Shown piece by piece: positions 1 to 7,746 of a DNA stretch of 17,882 nt. Position numbers and translations under genes: made by a program. Every line of letters begins with the position of its first letter. Position 1 is the first letter of the stretch. The stretch is from the NCBI RefSeq assembly GCF_937874145.1, contig NZ_CALNBI010000065.1:1-17882 (forward strand), written 5' to 3'. The notes beneath the pieces were generated by a model, which was not told the origin of the DNA, made no database searches, and saw nothing but the letters and a program-made list of their open reading frames with translations. Source of the DNA: an uncultured Chitinophaga sp. GTDB taxonomy: Bacteria > Bacteroidota > Bacteroidia > Chitinophagales > Chitinophagaceae.

Positions 1-530
1 CTCTGCAGTGCTTCATACGCCTCATCCAGCTCCTTCAGTATTTCGCGGTAGATCGTTTCCTGCGTGTCGTATTTTGGTTGCACGATCACATCCTCCACAG
101 ATTTCACCGCATCGAAGTAAGGCACATCACCGTAAGCATCGGTCAATTGCTGGAAAACCATCGCACGGCAAATCCTTCCGATATTCAACATATTCCTGCG
201 CTTGGGGTCCTGTTCGCACAACCGGATCATTTCGGAGAAATTGATGAGATAGTTGCGGTAATGGGAATTGAAAGGATTGCCCCAATCGCGGTTCTGGAAA
301 ATATTCCCGGACGCGGGGTTTTTATAATAACCCGCATAATCCGCCAGCAGCCCGTGCGTCTGGTTCTGGAACACGAAATTCTTGATGGCGCTGGTAAACA
401 GCAACTGCGGCTGTACGATATCCCGCCCGATGAGCGTGGGATTGGTGTTGATTTCCTTGAAATCTTTCGTACAACTCCCTAACGCCACACATCCGCCAGC
501 CACCATGATCCATTTATATATCAATCGCAT
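1..530 (-). CDS. SusD/RagB family nutrient-binding outer-membrane lipoprotein (partial, N-terminal 176 residues)
   Basis: This is the surface lipoprotein partner of the SusC-type receptor directly upstream; such proteins cap the receptor barrel and bind glycan or peptide ligands. Only the N-terminal part is present and the gene continues past the left edge. The start ATG at 528-530 follows the susC stop by 19 bases, as expected for one operon. The protein opens MRLIYKWIMVAGG, with a lipobox LGS-C putting the acylated cysteine at residue 20. The mature start is CTKDFKEINTNPT; the EINTNP signature is typical of the SusD-like_2 branch of SusD/RagB proteins. Aromatic and helical segments follow (NYLINFSEMIRLCEQ, VFQQLTDAYGDVPYFDAV), matching the TPR-like helices of the family; the TDAYGDVPY segment is highly typical. 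The ligand cannot be deduced from this part. The family assignment is well supported by sequence pattern and context. Confidence 0.93.
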   Translation of the reverse strand, partial: MRLIYKWIMVAGGCVALGSCTKDFKEINTNPTLIGRDIVQPQLLFTSAIKNFVFQNQTHGLLADYAGYYKNPASGNIFQNRDWGNPFNSHYRNYLINFSEMIRLCEQDPKRRNMLNIGRICRAMVFQQLTDAYGDVPYFDAVKSVEDVIVQPKYDTQETIYREILKELDEAYEALQ

Positions 531-549
531 AATTCTAATTTTTCAGTGA

Positions 550-3500
550 TTAAAGGGAAACAGAAAGGTTCAGACCGAAATTGCGCGTGATGGGGACACC
601 GGTAGATTCGAAGCCCTGTGCCACGGTAAACGGCCCGAAGCCTCCTTCCGGATTGGCGCCCATCTCCTTGATCTGCGCGTTCTGCTTCAGGTACAATACG
701 TTGCGGCAAACAGCCGTCAGCTTAGCGGATTTCAGGAAGAAGCCCTGCCGGAAATGCTTGCCGACATTATACCCCAGCGTCAGTTCACGGAGCGCGATGT
801 AACTGGCGTCCAGCACAAATTCTTCGCTGATATTGCCATAGCTCATGCTGGTATAGTAAGCAGCTCTTCCCAACACGATATTACTCCGGGTGAATTTACC
901 GTCAGCTCCTTCAATAACACCATCCGCGATCAGGTTGTCGCCGTTTTCCGTGCCTTTACCCGTTCCCACAGACCATTGCTGCTGTTTGGAATAAGAGAAA
1001 ATCTTTCCGCCCTGCCTTACATCAATCAGGAAAGACAAGCTCAAACCTTTATAGGAAAGATTGTTCGTGATACCCGCCAGGTAATCGGGCTGCACATTGC
1101 CCAATACCGAAGTGGTGGCATCGCGCTGGTAAGCGCCCGCGGAGTTAAGCCATTTTTCGCCCGTAGCCGTCCGCTTGAATTTGTATCCGACGATGTTGCC
1201 ATAAGGCAGGCCAGGCCGCGCTTCGATACTCATTTCACCCGTGCTGTACAGGTTCAGCGAATTGATGCCCGGCGCCAGGGAAACCACTTCCGACCTGTTC
1301 CGCGAAGCGTTCACGGAAATATTCCAGGTGAAGCCGCGGGAAGATACCGGTGTACCGGTTACCATCAACTCCAAACCACGGTTGCGGATCTCGCCGGCGT
1401 TGATCAGCTTGCGGGAGAAACCGGTAGGCGCGGGGATATCCACACCCAGGATCTGGTTCTTCGCACGGGCGTGGTAATAGGTAAAGTCGATCCCCAGGCG
1501 GTTGCGGAAGAATTTCAGCTCCGTACCCGTTTCAAAGGAAGTCGTCAGCTCGTTTTTGAGATCCACCAGCGGGATGGTTCCCGGTGTGGTGGCCATTCGC
1601 TGCCCGTTGTAGCTGAGCGTGCTCAGGTTATACCCGATCTGCGTCTGGTACGCGCTTGCATCTTTACCCGCCTGGGCATAAGACAACCGCACTTTACCGA
1701 AGCTCAGCCATTTGTCGCTTTTGATCTGGAATGCGTCAGAGAAAACGAAACTGGCGCTGGCCGCGGGATAGAAGAAAGAGTAGTTGTTGGCCCCGAGTGT
1801 CGACGACCAGTCGTTACGCCCCGAGATATCCAGAAACAGGAAATTATTATACCCGATCTGCCCGGTGAAGTACCCCGAGTTCATACGGCGGCGGTTGAGC
1901 CGATCCGTCGGCACCACCAGCCCTGCGTTGATGATATTATAGAGGTGATCGATGTTCAGGTTATTGCCCTGTAAAGACATCTCCTGCTGCTTGCGGTCGA
2001 GGCGGTTGGCGCCCACGGAGAACGTCCCGGTGAACTTATCGCTGAGTGCGCCGTTGGCGGTCAGCAACACGTCGAAGTTGTCTTCCCGCATCCGTATGCG
2101 GTCGTTGTTCACCTGCCCGCGGCGAAGGTTGCCTGAGCCGGTGGGCGTGTTCACCCCGATGCGCGAGTCGCGGACGTCGAAGTAGAAATCGGTACCGCCG
2201 CGCGCCTGCAGCATGAGCCATGGCGTTAATTTATAGCGGGCCAGCAGGTAACCGTTTACGCGGTCGCGGCTGTCGTTGCTGAGGAATTCGTTGAGCACCC
2301 AGTAAGGGTTAAACGGGCGGCCGTCGGTCCAGTTGTTGGCCTGGCCGTCGAAAGTTTTGTAATCCTTCATCATGTCCATCGACAGGAAAGCGGGGAAACG
2401 GTTGAGCGACATACCGATGGTATTGATATCGGTACCGAAGCCCGGCCTGTTTTTCCCGGCCTGGCGGATGTAGTTGACGCGGGTTTCGATATAAAGTTTA
2501 TCCGTAGCCTGGAAACCCAGGGTGGTGTTGATGGTCTGGCGGTCGAGGGTGGATGTGGGGTAGATACCCTTGTTGCGCAGATCCGAGAACGACACCCGGT
2601 AGTTTATTTTTTCGGAACCGCCGGAAACAGCGAGGGAATTGGTGTAAGTGCTGCCGGTGGCGTAGAATTTACGGGATTCGCCGGAGCCTTTGCCGGAGTA
2701 GGAAAATACGCCGAGGCTGGGCCACAGTTCGAGCGCGATGGGCTGCCCGTCGAATTTGGCGCCCCACATATCGGGGATTCCTGCGGGGAGCTGGCGCACT
2801 TCGCGGCCGTCAATTGTTACCAGGTCCCACGACTCGATGGATTCGTTATAACCCGGGCCGTAGGAGTTCTGGCGCTGGGGCGTTACGAGCGGCTTTTCCC
2901 AGGTGGCGTTCGAGTTGAAATCGATTTTTGCGCGTTTGCCGGCTTTGCCTTTTTTAGTGGTGATGAGAATGACGCCATTGGCGCCGCGGGCGCCGTACAG
3001 CGAAGCGCCGTTCGGGCCTTTGAGCACCGTGATGGTCTCGATGTCGTCGGGCGAGATGTTGCCGATACCATCGCCATAGTCGCGGGAGGTACCGCGGGCG
3101 TTGCCGAGGTCCGGGGCGCCGATGGTCTGGTTGTCGATGGGCACGCCGTCTACGACGTACAGCGGCTGGTTATTGCCCTGGAACGAGCTGGCGCCGCGGA
3201 TGTTGACATAGCTGGAGCCGCCGGGCCCTGTTGCGGAGGCGCTTACGAAAACGCCGGCAACCTTCCCTTTGAGGGAGTTGGCGACGTTCACTTCCCGGGC
3301 TTCGGTGAGCTCGCTGCCGTTGACCACCTGGGCGGAATAGCCCAGCGCGGCGCGTTTGCGCTCGATGCCGATGGCGGTAACGACCACTTCCTGAAGGGCG
3401 CTGTTGGATTCGGCTAGCTGGATGTTTACCTGTGTGCGGTTGCCTATGGGTTCCGCTTTCTTCTCCATGCCGATGTAACTAAATACAAGTGTACCGGATA

Positions 3501-3723
3501 AGGAAGGCAGTGCGATCCGGTAAAAGCCTTTTTCATCAGTGATAGCTGATTTGGTTGAATTCAATAACGTGACGGAAACCCCGGGAAGCGGCTCCCCGTT
3601 CTTTTCCGATGTAACCGTGCCTGTCACGGTAAGCTCCTGCCCAAGCACGGTGGTTGAAACGGCTGTGAAGGCGAGCAATAAGGCAAGGAATCTCAGTTTA
3701 AAGTTTTCTTTCATTGTATGCAT
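550..3723 (-). CDS. SusC/RagA family TonB-linked outer-membrane protein
   Basis: This is a TonB-dependent outer-membrane channel of the SusC type, 1057 residues, which imports a ligand presented by the SusD lipoprotein encoded next. Order of domains: signal peptide at about residues 1-28 (cleavage near VLG-QE); a carboxypeptidase-D regulatory-like beta-sandwich at about 33-112 (GTVTSEKNGEPLPGVSVTL, DEKGFYRI); a TonB-box-like segment EVVVTAIG at about 112-119; the plug at about 120-255 with the SusC hallmarks PLYVVDGVPIDNQ (187-199), DIETITVLKGPNGASLYGAR (227-246) and GVILITTKKG; then a long beta-barrel ending GVPITRNFGLNLSVSL with a hydrophobic C-terminal strand. Two start codons are close together (3723 and 3714). 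I kept the upstream one because a GAAAGGGG stretch lies about 9 bases before it, but MKENFKLRF at 3714 is equally plausible. The substrate is unknown, since no polysaccharide-degrading enzyme is visible nearby. Confidence 0.97.
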   Translation of the reverse strand: MHTMKENFKLRFLALLLAFTAVSTTVLGQELTVTGTVTSEKNGEPLPGVSVTLLNSTKSAITDEKGFYRIALPSLSGTLVFSYIGMEKKAEPIGNRTQVNIQLAESNSALQEVVVTAIGIERKRAALGYSAQVVNGSELTEAREVNVANSLKGKVAGVFVSASATGPGGSSYVNIRGASSFQGNNQPLYVVDGVPIDNQTIGAPDLGNARGTSRDYGDGIGNISPDDIETITVLKGPNGASLYGARGANGVILITTKKGKAGKRAKIDFNSNATWEKPLVTPQRQNSYGPGYNESIESWDLVTIDGREVRQLPAGIPDMWGAKFDGQPIALELWPSLGVFSYSGKGSGESRKFYATGSTYTNSLAVSGGSEKINYRVSFSDLRNKGIYPTSTLDRQTINTTLGFQATDKLYIETRVNYIRQAGKNRPGFGTDINTIGMSLNRFPAFLSMDMMKDYKTFDGQANNWTDGRPFNPYWVLNEFLSNDSRDRVNGYLLARYKLTPWLMLQARGGTDFYFDVRDSRIGVNTPTGSGNLRRGQVNNDRIRMREDNFDVLLTANGALSDKFTGTFSVGANRLDRKQQEMSLQGNNLNIDHLYNIINAGLVVPTDRLNRRRMNSGYFTGQIGYNNFLFLDISGRNDWSSTLGANNYSFFYPAASASFVFSDAFQIKSDKWLSFGKVRLSYAQAGKDASAYQTQIGYNLSTLSYNGQRMATTPGTIPLVDLKNELTTSFETGTELKFFRNRLGIDFTYYHARAKNQILGVDIPAPTGFSRKLINAGEIRNRGLELMVTGTPVSSRGFTWNISVNASRNRSEVVSLAPGINSLNLYSTGEMSIEARPGLPYGNIVGYKFKRTATGEKWLNSAGAYQRDATTSVLGNVQPDYLAGITNNLSYKGLSLSFLIDVRQGGKIFSYSKQQQWSVGTGKGTENGDNLIADGVIEGADGKFTRSNIVLGRAAYYTSMSYGNISEEFVLDASYIALRELTLGYNVGKHFRQGFFLKSAKLTAVCRNVLYLKQNAQIKEMGANPEGGFGPFTVAQGFESTGVPITRNFGLNLSVSL

Positions 3724-4044
3724 GTTTTTAAACCCCTTTCATAAAAGTAAATAAAAAGCTTTCAAAAACAAATCATTTTCGTTTCCTTATCTATAATTAT
3801 CGAATTTTCGAAAATCAGCGTAAAAAACGGCAATCCAACATTACTTTTCACCCTTATTCCGGCAGTTCCGGCGACATTCAAGGACCCACAGGAAGCGTAA
3901 AAAGGACATTTACAATGAAAAACAACGACAAAACAATGAAACGAAAACTACATTCCTTATAAAATAAGAAAAAGAAAATTTTAGCGCTATATTTGTGACA
4001 GCAGATGTATAAGTTGATGATAAACGGATTTTAAACTGATCAAG
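3724..4044. other. AT-rich intergenic region between divergent susC and oxidoreductase genes
   Basis: This 321-base spacer must hold the promoters of both flanking genes. A plus-strand promoter is visible (listed separately). On the minus strand no TAnnTTTG box was found before susC; this may mean a different sigma factor, possibly an ECF type as is common for SusCD operons (inference). A perfect 12-base palindrome ATTTTCGAAAAT lies at 3804-3815. A 15-codon reading frame from 3915 to 3962 is present but nothing supports it as a gene. No RNA gene was recognised. Confidence 0.6.
3988..3995 (+). promoter_or_regulatory. Bacteroidota -7 promoter box for the oxidoreductase gene
   Basis: TATATTTG fits the Bacteroidota primary-sigma -7 consensus TAnnTTTG. 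It lies 49 bases before the ATG at 4045, giving a leader of roughly 40-45 bases. No clear -33 TTTG or TTG is present at the expected distance, so the assignment rests on the -7 box and position. Confidence 0.55.
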
Positions 4045-5235
4045 ATGACCGCTTCGCACATTTCCCGCAGAAACTTCCTGTCCACCGGCACCGCTGCCAT
4101 CGCAGGAATGGCCCTCAGCTCCCCTATCCTGGCCGCTACGGCGCCGCCCATCCGCGTCGGCGTTATCGGCACGGGCAGCCGCGGCGCGGGGCTGATTACA
4201 TTATTAAATAAAATTCCTGCCTTCCAGGTAACGGCCTGTTGCGATATCCTGCCGGACAACCTCCGCAAAGCCATCTCCATCACAGGCAGCAAAGCCAAAG
4301 CCCACACCGACCACCGCACATTGCTCAACGACCGCACCATCGACGCCGTCGTGATCGCCACGCCGCTGTTCCTGCACGCCCCTATGGCTATCGATGCCCT
4401 GTCGGCCGGCAAACACGTTTACCTCGAGAAGTCATTATCATATAATACGGCCGAAGCCCTGGCCGTCGAGAAGAAAGTCGCGGAAAGCAACCGCGTGCTT
4501 CAGGTCGGGTACCAATACCGTTATTATGGACTGTACCGCAGGATCAAGGAAATCATCAGCCAGAACTGGCTTGGTAAAATCACGCACCTCGAAAGCCAGT
4601 ACAACCGCAATTCCGACTGGCGCAATCCCGTATCCGATCCCAAACTGGAGCGCATCGTGAACTGGCGGATGTACAGTGAATATTGCGGCGGGCCACTGTC
4701 CGAGCTTTGCGCCCACCAGATCGACATGATCCAGTTCCTGCTGGACGCCAATCCCACGCGCGCCGTGGCCATGGGCGGCATCAATTACTGGAAAGACGGG
4801 CGGGATACCTACGATCATATCCGCGCCATCTACGAATACCCCGGCGGCATCAAATCCAGCGTGTCTTCGGTGCTGTCAAACGCTTACAACAGTTATAACA
4901 TTAAAATATTCGGAGAAAAAGCGACGGTAGAGATCCAGCGGGAAAATGCCTACATCTACGCCGAAAACACGCAAAACAGGCTGGGAACGGTGGATGGAGT
5001 GACGGGCGCCACCGTCAGCGTAAAAACCCAGGGCGATGCGGAAGAAATCAAATGGCTGCAACCCGGCGAGCGTCTGCTCGAACCTACCACCTACGCGCTG
5101 GAAGATTTCCGGCGCTGCATCCAGGAAGGCAAAACGCCCGACTCCAACGTTTTGACGGCGAAAAACAGCTCACTGGCGATCCATATGGGGAATATGGCCG
5201 CCAAATCTGGCGGCACGGAGTATTGGCCGGCATAA
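4045..5235 (+). CDS. Tat-exported Gfo/Idh/MocA family oxidoreductase
   Basis: This is an NAD(P)-dependent oxidoreductase of the Gfo/Idh/MocA family (396 residues), whose members act on sugars, inositols and glycosides. A twin-arginine signal (SRRNFLS, arginines 8 and 9, then a hydrophobic stretch to about residue 31) indicates folded export to the periplasm, as for glucose-fructose oxidoreductase and GH109-type members that carry a tightly bound cofactor. The Rossmann motif VGVIGTGSRGAG is at 38-49. The family's EKP motif appears as E128-K129-S130, so the usual proline is serine while the catalytic-site lysine is kept. The C-terminal domain has GGPLSELCAHQIDM with histidine 224 where the family's catalytic histidine is expected. 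The gene is divergent from susCD, which suggests but does not prove a role with an imported sugar. The substrate and the balance between redox and glycosidase chemistry cannot be read from sequence alone. Confidence 0.93.
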   Translation: MTASHISRRNFLSTGTAAIAGMALSSPILAATAPPIRVGVIGTGSRGAGLITLLNKIPAFQVTACCDILPDNLRKAISITGSKAKAHTDHRTLLNDRTIDAVVIATPLFLHAPMAIDALSAGKHVYLEKSLSYNTAEALAVEKKVAESNRVLQVGYQYRYYGLYRRIKEIISQNWLGKITHLESQYNRNSDWRNPVSDPKLERIVNWRMYSEYCGGPLSELCAHQIDMIQFLLDANPTRAVAMGGINYWKDGRDTYDHIRAIYEYPGGIKSSVSSVLSNAYNSYNIKIFGEKATVEIQRENAYIYAENTQNRLGTVDGVTGATVSVKTQGDAEEIKWLQPGERLLEPTTYALEDFRRCIQEGKTPDSNVLTAKNSSLAIHMGNMAAKSGGTEYWPA

Positions 5236-5238
5236 CGG

Positions 5239-5841
5239 TCAACCGTGCTTCAGCAGCACGCCCCGCTCCTTCCGGATGCGCGCCAGCAGCTGCTCCACAT
5301 GTGCGCGGATCTGCGCCGGCAGTTTGGAGTACCCGGCAGCATATTCCAGTTTGCGGCCGTAATCAGACACATGCTCCACTGCGCGGACGGCATACTTTTC
5401 ATTTTTGTACACCACGAATATTTTCACCCGGCGGATGCCATCGATATCGGTTGTCATGTAGGTGATGACGGGATCTATGCGGCCGTCGCGATCCAGGTCG
5501 CGGAAGGAACAATACGAAGTGGTGAACCAGATGCGCTCTTCTTCCGCTTCCTTCTCCACAAAATCGTTGATGGACCATTTTTCGAGATAACCGCCATGGT
5601 CTTCCAGGAGGCAGACGGCCTGAAGCGCGGTGCTGATCGTATCCTTCGCGGCTTTCTTCATCTGGTTTTCGCACAGCAGGATTTTCCAGCTGCCGGATTT
5701 GTCCTGATAACTAAAACCCTGGTAGATGGGAAATTTCGTTTCATATTCCTTGTCCAGCTCGGTGCGGGGAATGGGTTTCACATCCTGGGCGGCGGTAAAA
5801 AACGGGATAAGAAGAAAGCAAACAATCAAAAGTTGGCGCAT
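5239..5841 (-). CDS. Secreted small protein with DxDxDG calcium-type loop (M949_RS01915-like)
   Basis: This is a 200-residue protein with a clear signal peptide (MRQLLIVCFLLIPFFTAAQ, cleavage after residue 18 or 19). The mature part is a single compact domain. It includes LLEDHGGYLEKWSINDF (78-94) and the loop DLDRDGRID at 115-123, whose acidic residues 115, 117, 119 and 123 fit an EF-hand-like or FG-GAP-like calcium loop, followed by KIFVVYKNEKYAVRAVE. The pattern resembles the protein family that databases label M949_RS01915 surface polysaccharide biosynthesis; I recognise it by recall and am only moderately sure, and that label's functional claim is itself weak. It starts 25 bases after the stop of the DUF4846 gene and is probably the second gene of that transcript. 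Its stop lies only 3 bases from the stop of the convergent oxidoreductase gene, with no clear terminator between them. Confidence 0.85.
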   Translation of the reverse strand: MRQLLIVCFLLIPFFTAAQDVKPIPRTELDKEYETKFPIYQGFSYQDKSGSWKILLCENQMKKAAKDTISTALQAVCLLEDHGGYLEKWSINDFVEKEAEEERIWFTTSYCSFRDLDRDGRIDPVITYMTTDIDGIRRVKIFVVYKNEKYAVRAVEHVSDYGRKLEYAAGYSKLPAQIRAHVEQLLARIRKERGVLLKHG

Positions 5842-5866
5842 ATCACGAAAATAACTTTTCCCGCCA

Positions 5867-6640
5867 TTAAAACCGCATCAACGCGCTTCCATTTCCGAAG
5901 GTCCATTCCGGCGTCCGCAACGTGTTGCCAGGCAAGGCATACCAGGCAGAAGCAGCCGAGGGGTTTTTCAGAAGATGCATATCCTGCGCAGGCATGTAAC
6001 TCTGCGCCAGCAGGAATCTCTTCTCCCCGAAACTATTCACGGCTACATCCATCACGATCACAGCATGTCCCGGAGATCCGCTTTCGATGAAAACATCCCC
6101 CGGACGGATATCTGCGCTATTGCGAACCGGCTGTAATTGCTTTTTAAGCGAAATCGTACCGGCGTAGGTGAACACTGTTTCAAGATATTCGTCGAAGCAC
6201 GCGCGGGTATCGCAGGGCGCTGCCGAATGTATGCCTGCGAGTTTATTACCGCGCAGCTTCCAGCGCCGGCCTTGCCGCCAGGCCCCGTAATCCATCGGCG
6301 TACCGTCGGTGGCGTTGAACATGATCTGCCCGTATTTTTTGTTGGCGTAGAGATATTCCGCGTACAAGCGCATTACGGCGTCCGCGCATTGCTGTAGGTC
6401 TTTCTTACCCGTGGAAATATCCAGCACCGCCACTTGCGCGGATTGATTGCGTTTCTTCTCCCCGTTGAACAAGTATACCGTCGCCGTCTTTTTCAAAGGG
6501 ACGTTCCTGAGCCACGCACCGAAGCTGCCTGGAGATTGCGGCATTCTTTGAAACCCGGCCGGCAGCGGCCATGCTCCAACGGTTTGCGCCGCCGCAGGAA
6601 TTACGAACAGGGAACAAATGAGCAACAGGGCGATTTTCAT
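5867..6640 (-). CDS. DUF4846 domain-containing secreted protein
   Basis: I chose the start at 6640 (MKIALLLICSLFVIPAAAQ, a complete signal peptide cleaved near residue 18) rather than the in-frame ATG at 6664, which would add eight residues (MGYLHLKG) in front of it; a GAAGGG run precedes the chosen start. The 257-residue protein matches the DUF4846 pattern: AVMRLYAEYLYANKKYGQI, GTPMDYGAWRQGRRWK, a pair of close cysteines in PCDTRACFDEYL, then DIRPGDVFIESGSPGHAVIVMDV and FLLAQSYMPAQDMHLLKNP. The segment GDVFIESGSPGHAVIV resembles the histidine strand of NlpC/P60-type papain-like folds, so a periplasmic cell-wall or amide hydrolase role is conceivable; this is inference only, and the family has no established function that I know of. 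It is followed by the small secreted protein gene after 25 bases, probably as one unit. Confidence 0.9.
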   Translation of the reverse strand: MKIALLLICSLFVIPAAAQTVGAWPLPAGFQRMPQSPGSFGAWLRNVPLKKTATVYLFNGEKKRNQSAQVAVLDISTGKKDLQQCADAVMRLYAEYLYANKKYGQIMFNATDGTPMDYGAWRQGRRWKLRGNKLAGIHSAAPCDTRACFDEYLETVFTYAGTISLKKQLQPVRNSADIRPGDVFIESGSPGHAVIVMDVAVNSFGEKRFLLAQSYMPAQDMHLLKNPSAASAWYALPGNTLRTPEWTFGNGSALMRF

Positions 6641-6720
6641 ACCCTTCAGATGCAAATAACCCATTTTTCCATATCAGTTGAACGCCGGGAGATACGCGTA
6701 TTCGATTGTGCTAAAAACAT

Positions 6721-6728
6721 TAAATTTG
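6721..6728 (+). promoter_or_regulatory. Bacteroidota -7 promoter box for the DUF1444-like gene
   Basis: TAAATTTG matches TAnnTTTG and sits 47 bases before the ATG at 6776, almost the same spacing as the promoter of the oxidoreductase gene. No convincing -33 element is seen at the usual distance. It supports the start at 6776 over upstream in-frame ATGs. Confidence 0.5.
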
Positions 6729-6775
6729 GTAGCAGCACCCACCATTTTGTAACCATATCAAACAACCGTATCACT

Positions 6776-7516
6776 ATGGGATTCCTCAAAAAGCTCTTCG
6801 GAAAATCCGGGCCCTCCGCACCTGCAATATTGGACATTGAAAAAGACAAGGTACCCGTGTACCCCATGATCAAAGACGCGCGCTGGCAAGGCACTGCCCA
6901 TGCGGTCCATTTCCCGTTCGTGAACATCGGCGGAACGCCCGACCTGGTGATCGTTTTTCCGCAGGACGCAGGCGAAAGTTTTCAATATATCACGCCGAAA
7001 GATTTGGAGAACGAAGCGGTAAAAGCCAATTACGAAAAATGGCAGGAAAACATCGATCAATATCCTTTCGAATTCGAAAAACCGGAACGCATGAACGGCA
7101 GGATCATTTTCGCCGCCGGCGAAGATCATGCTTCCGAGAAAATCCTTTCCCCTGCATTCCTTGCCGCCGCCTGCAAAGAATTGAATACGGACAAGATCAT
7201 TATTTCCGCACCGCGCAGAAGACATTGCATGATCACCAGCTACCATGAAGATTTTCTCACGCTGGAATATTTCTTCCACCGGCATTTCATCGCGTGGCGG
7301 GAAAACGAATACAACGAAGTGATTACAGAGATGGTTTTCGTGGCGGACGCAACGAAGGTAATGAATGCCGTACCGCTTGGGTTTCGTATCAACCTGTACG
7401 AAAAAGATGGCCAGTTTAAATTGACATATTCCACGATGGATGATCTATTCGATGAAAACGACCAGATCAATTTCCAGGCGATTATGGAGAAGAATAAAGT
7501 GCCGGTTATTTTTTGA
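6776..7516 (+). CDS. Cytoplasmic protein of unknown function, DUF1444-like
   Basis: The reading frame is open from 6434, but the real start is the ATG at 6776 (MGFLKKLFGK), because the upstream part overlaps the divergent DUF4846 gene and a -7 promoter box lies at 6721-6728. The product has 246 residues with no signal peptide or membrane segment. Visible blocks are VPVYPMIKDARW (26-37), FPFVNIGGTPDLVIVFPQDA (47-66), YITPKDLENEAVKANYEKWQ, then ILSPAFLAAAC (123-133), DKIIISAPRRRHCMITSY (139-156), and an acidic C-terminal half. The order (a PDLVIVF strand, a ligand-like helix with W, a deep hydrophobic helix, a SAPRRR strand) resembles DUF1444/YtpQ-type proteins, but I infer this from layout and am not certain. 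It is a single-gene unit with its own promoter and terminator. No function can be given. Confidence 0.88.
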   Translation: MGFLKKLFGKSGPSAPAILDIEKDKVPVYPMIKDARWQGTAHAVHFPFVNIGGTPDLVIVFPQDAGESFQYITPKDLENEAVKANYEKWQENIDQYPFEFEKPERMNGRIIFAAGEDHASEKILSPAFLAAACKELNTDKIIISAPRRRHCMITSYHEDFLTLEYFFHRHFIAWRENEYNEVITEMVFVADATKVMNAVPLGFRINLYEKDGQFKLTYSTMDDLFDENDQINFQAIMEKNKVPVIF

Positions 7517-7536
7517 ACGGGCATTAGTTATAATTG

Positions 7537-7564
7537 AAAAAGCCGCTTCGTAAAGCGGCTTTTT
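7537..7564. terminator. Bidirectional intrinsic terminator
   Basis: A perfect 12-pair stem, AAAAAGCCGCTT and AAGCGGCTTTTT, with a 4-base loop CGTA. It starts 20 bases after the stop of the DUF1444-like gene and has a T run at both ends, so it can end that transcript on the plus strand and the tRNA-Gln transcript on the minus strand. Confidence 0.93.
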
Positions 7565-7569
7565 CTTTG

Positions 7570-7640
7570 TTGCCCGACCTGGATTCGAACCAAGACAAAC
7601 AGAACCAAAATCTGTCGTACTACCATTATACTATCGGGCA
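7570..7640 (-). tRNA. tRNA-Gln(TTG)
   Basis: On the minus strand the sequence folds as a full cloverleaf. The acceptor stem is TGCCCGA paired with TCGGGCA, the D arm contains ATGGTAG, the anticodon stem is ACAGA/TCTGT around the loop TTTTGGT (anticodon TTG, glutamine), and the T arm has GGTTCGAATCC. The discriminator base is A and CCA is not encoded, so it must be added by the CCA-adding enzyme. The gene has a short leader from a strong promoter and shares the terminator at 7537-7564. Confidence 0.97.
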
Positions 7641-7656
7641 CCGTTCGTTGGGATTG

Positions 7657-7686
7657 CAAAAGTATAATTTTTTTTATTCCTGCAAA
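7657..7686 (-). promoter_or_regulatory. Near-consensus promoter of tRNA-Gln
   Basis: On the minus strand a TTTG (7686-7683) is followed, after 18 bases, by TACTTTTG (7664-7657), which matches the Bacteroidota -33/-7 pattern TTTG ... TAnnTTTG with near-ideal spacing. Transcription would start about 10 bases before the mature tRNA end. It lies between the end of the glycosyltransferase gene and the tRNA. Confidence 0.8.
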
Positions 7687-7746
7687 AAAAATGTTCGGAT
7701 TTTTAGAAAAAAAGTACTGTAACTCCCTCCTGCAAAGGCTTTTATG

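Noticed and set aside
754..1974. A 406-codon plus-strand frame opposite susC
   Set aside because: Shadow of the unmistakable SusC barrel-coding frame; no motif, start context or promoter.
3915..3962. A 15-codon plus-strand frame in the susC-oxidoreductase spacer
   Set aside because: Too short to judge, Lys/Asn-rich as any AT-rich sequence would give, and it lies before the likely promoter.
7534..7722. A 62-codon plus-strand frame starting in the terminator
   Set aside because: It runs through the terminator stem and antisense to tRNA-Gln; the apparent protein is the complement of the tRNA.
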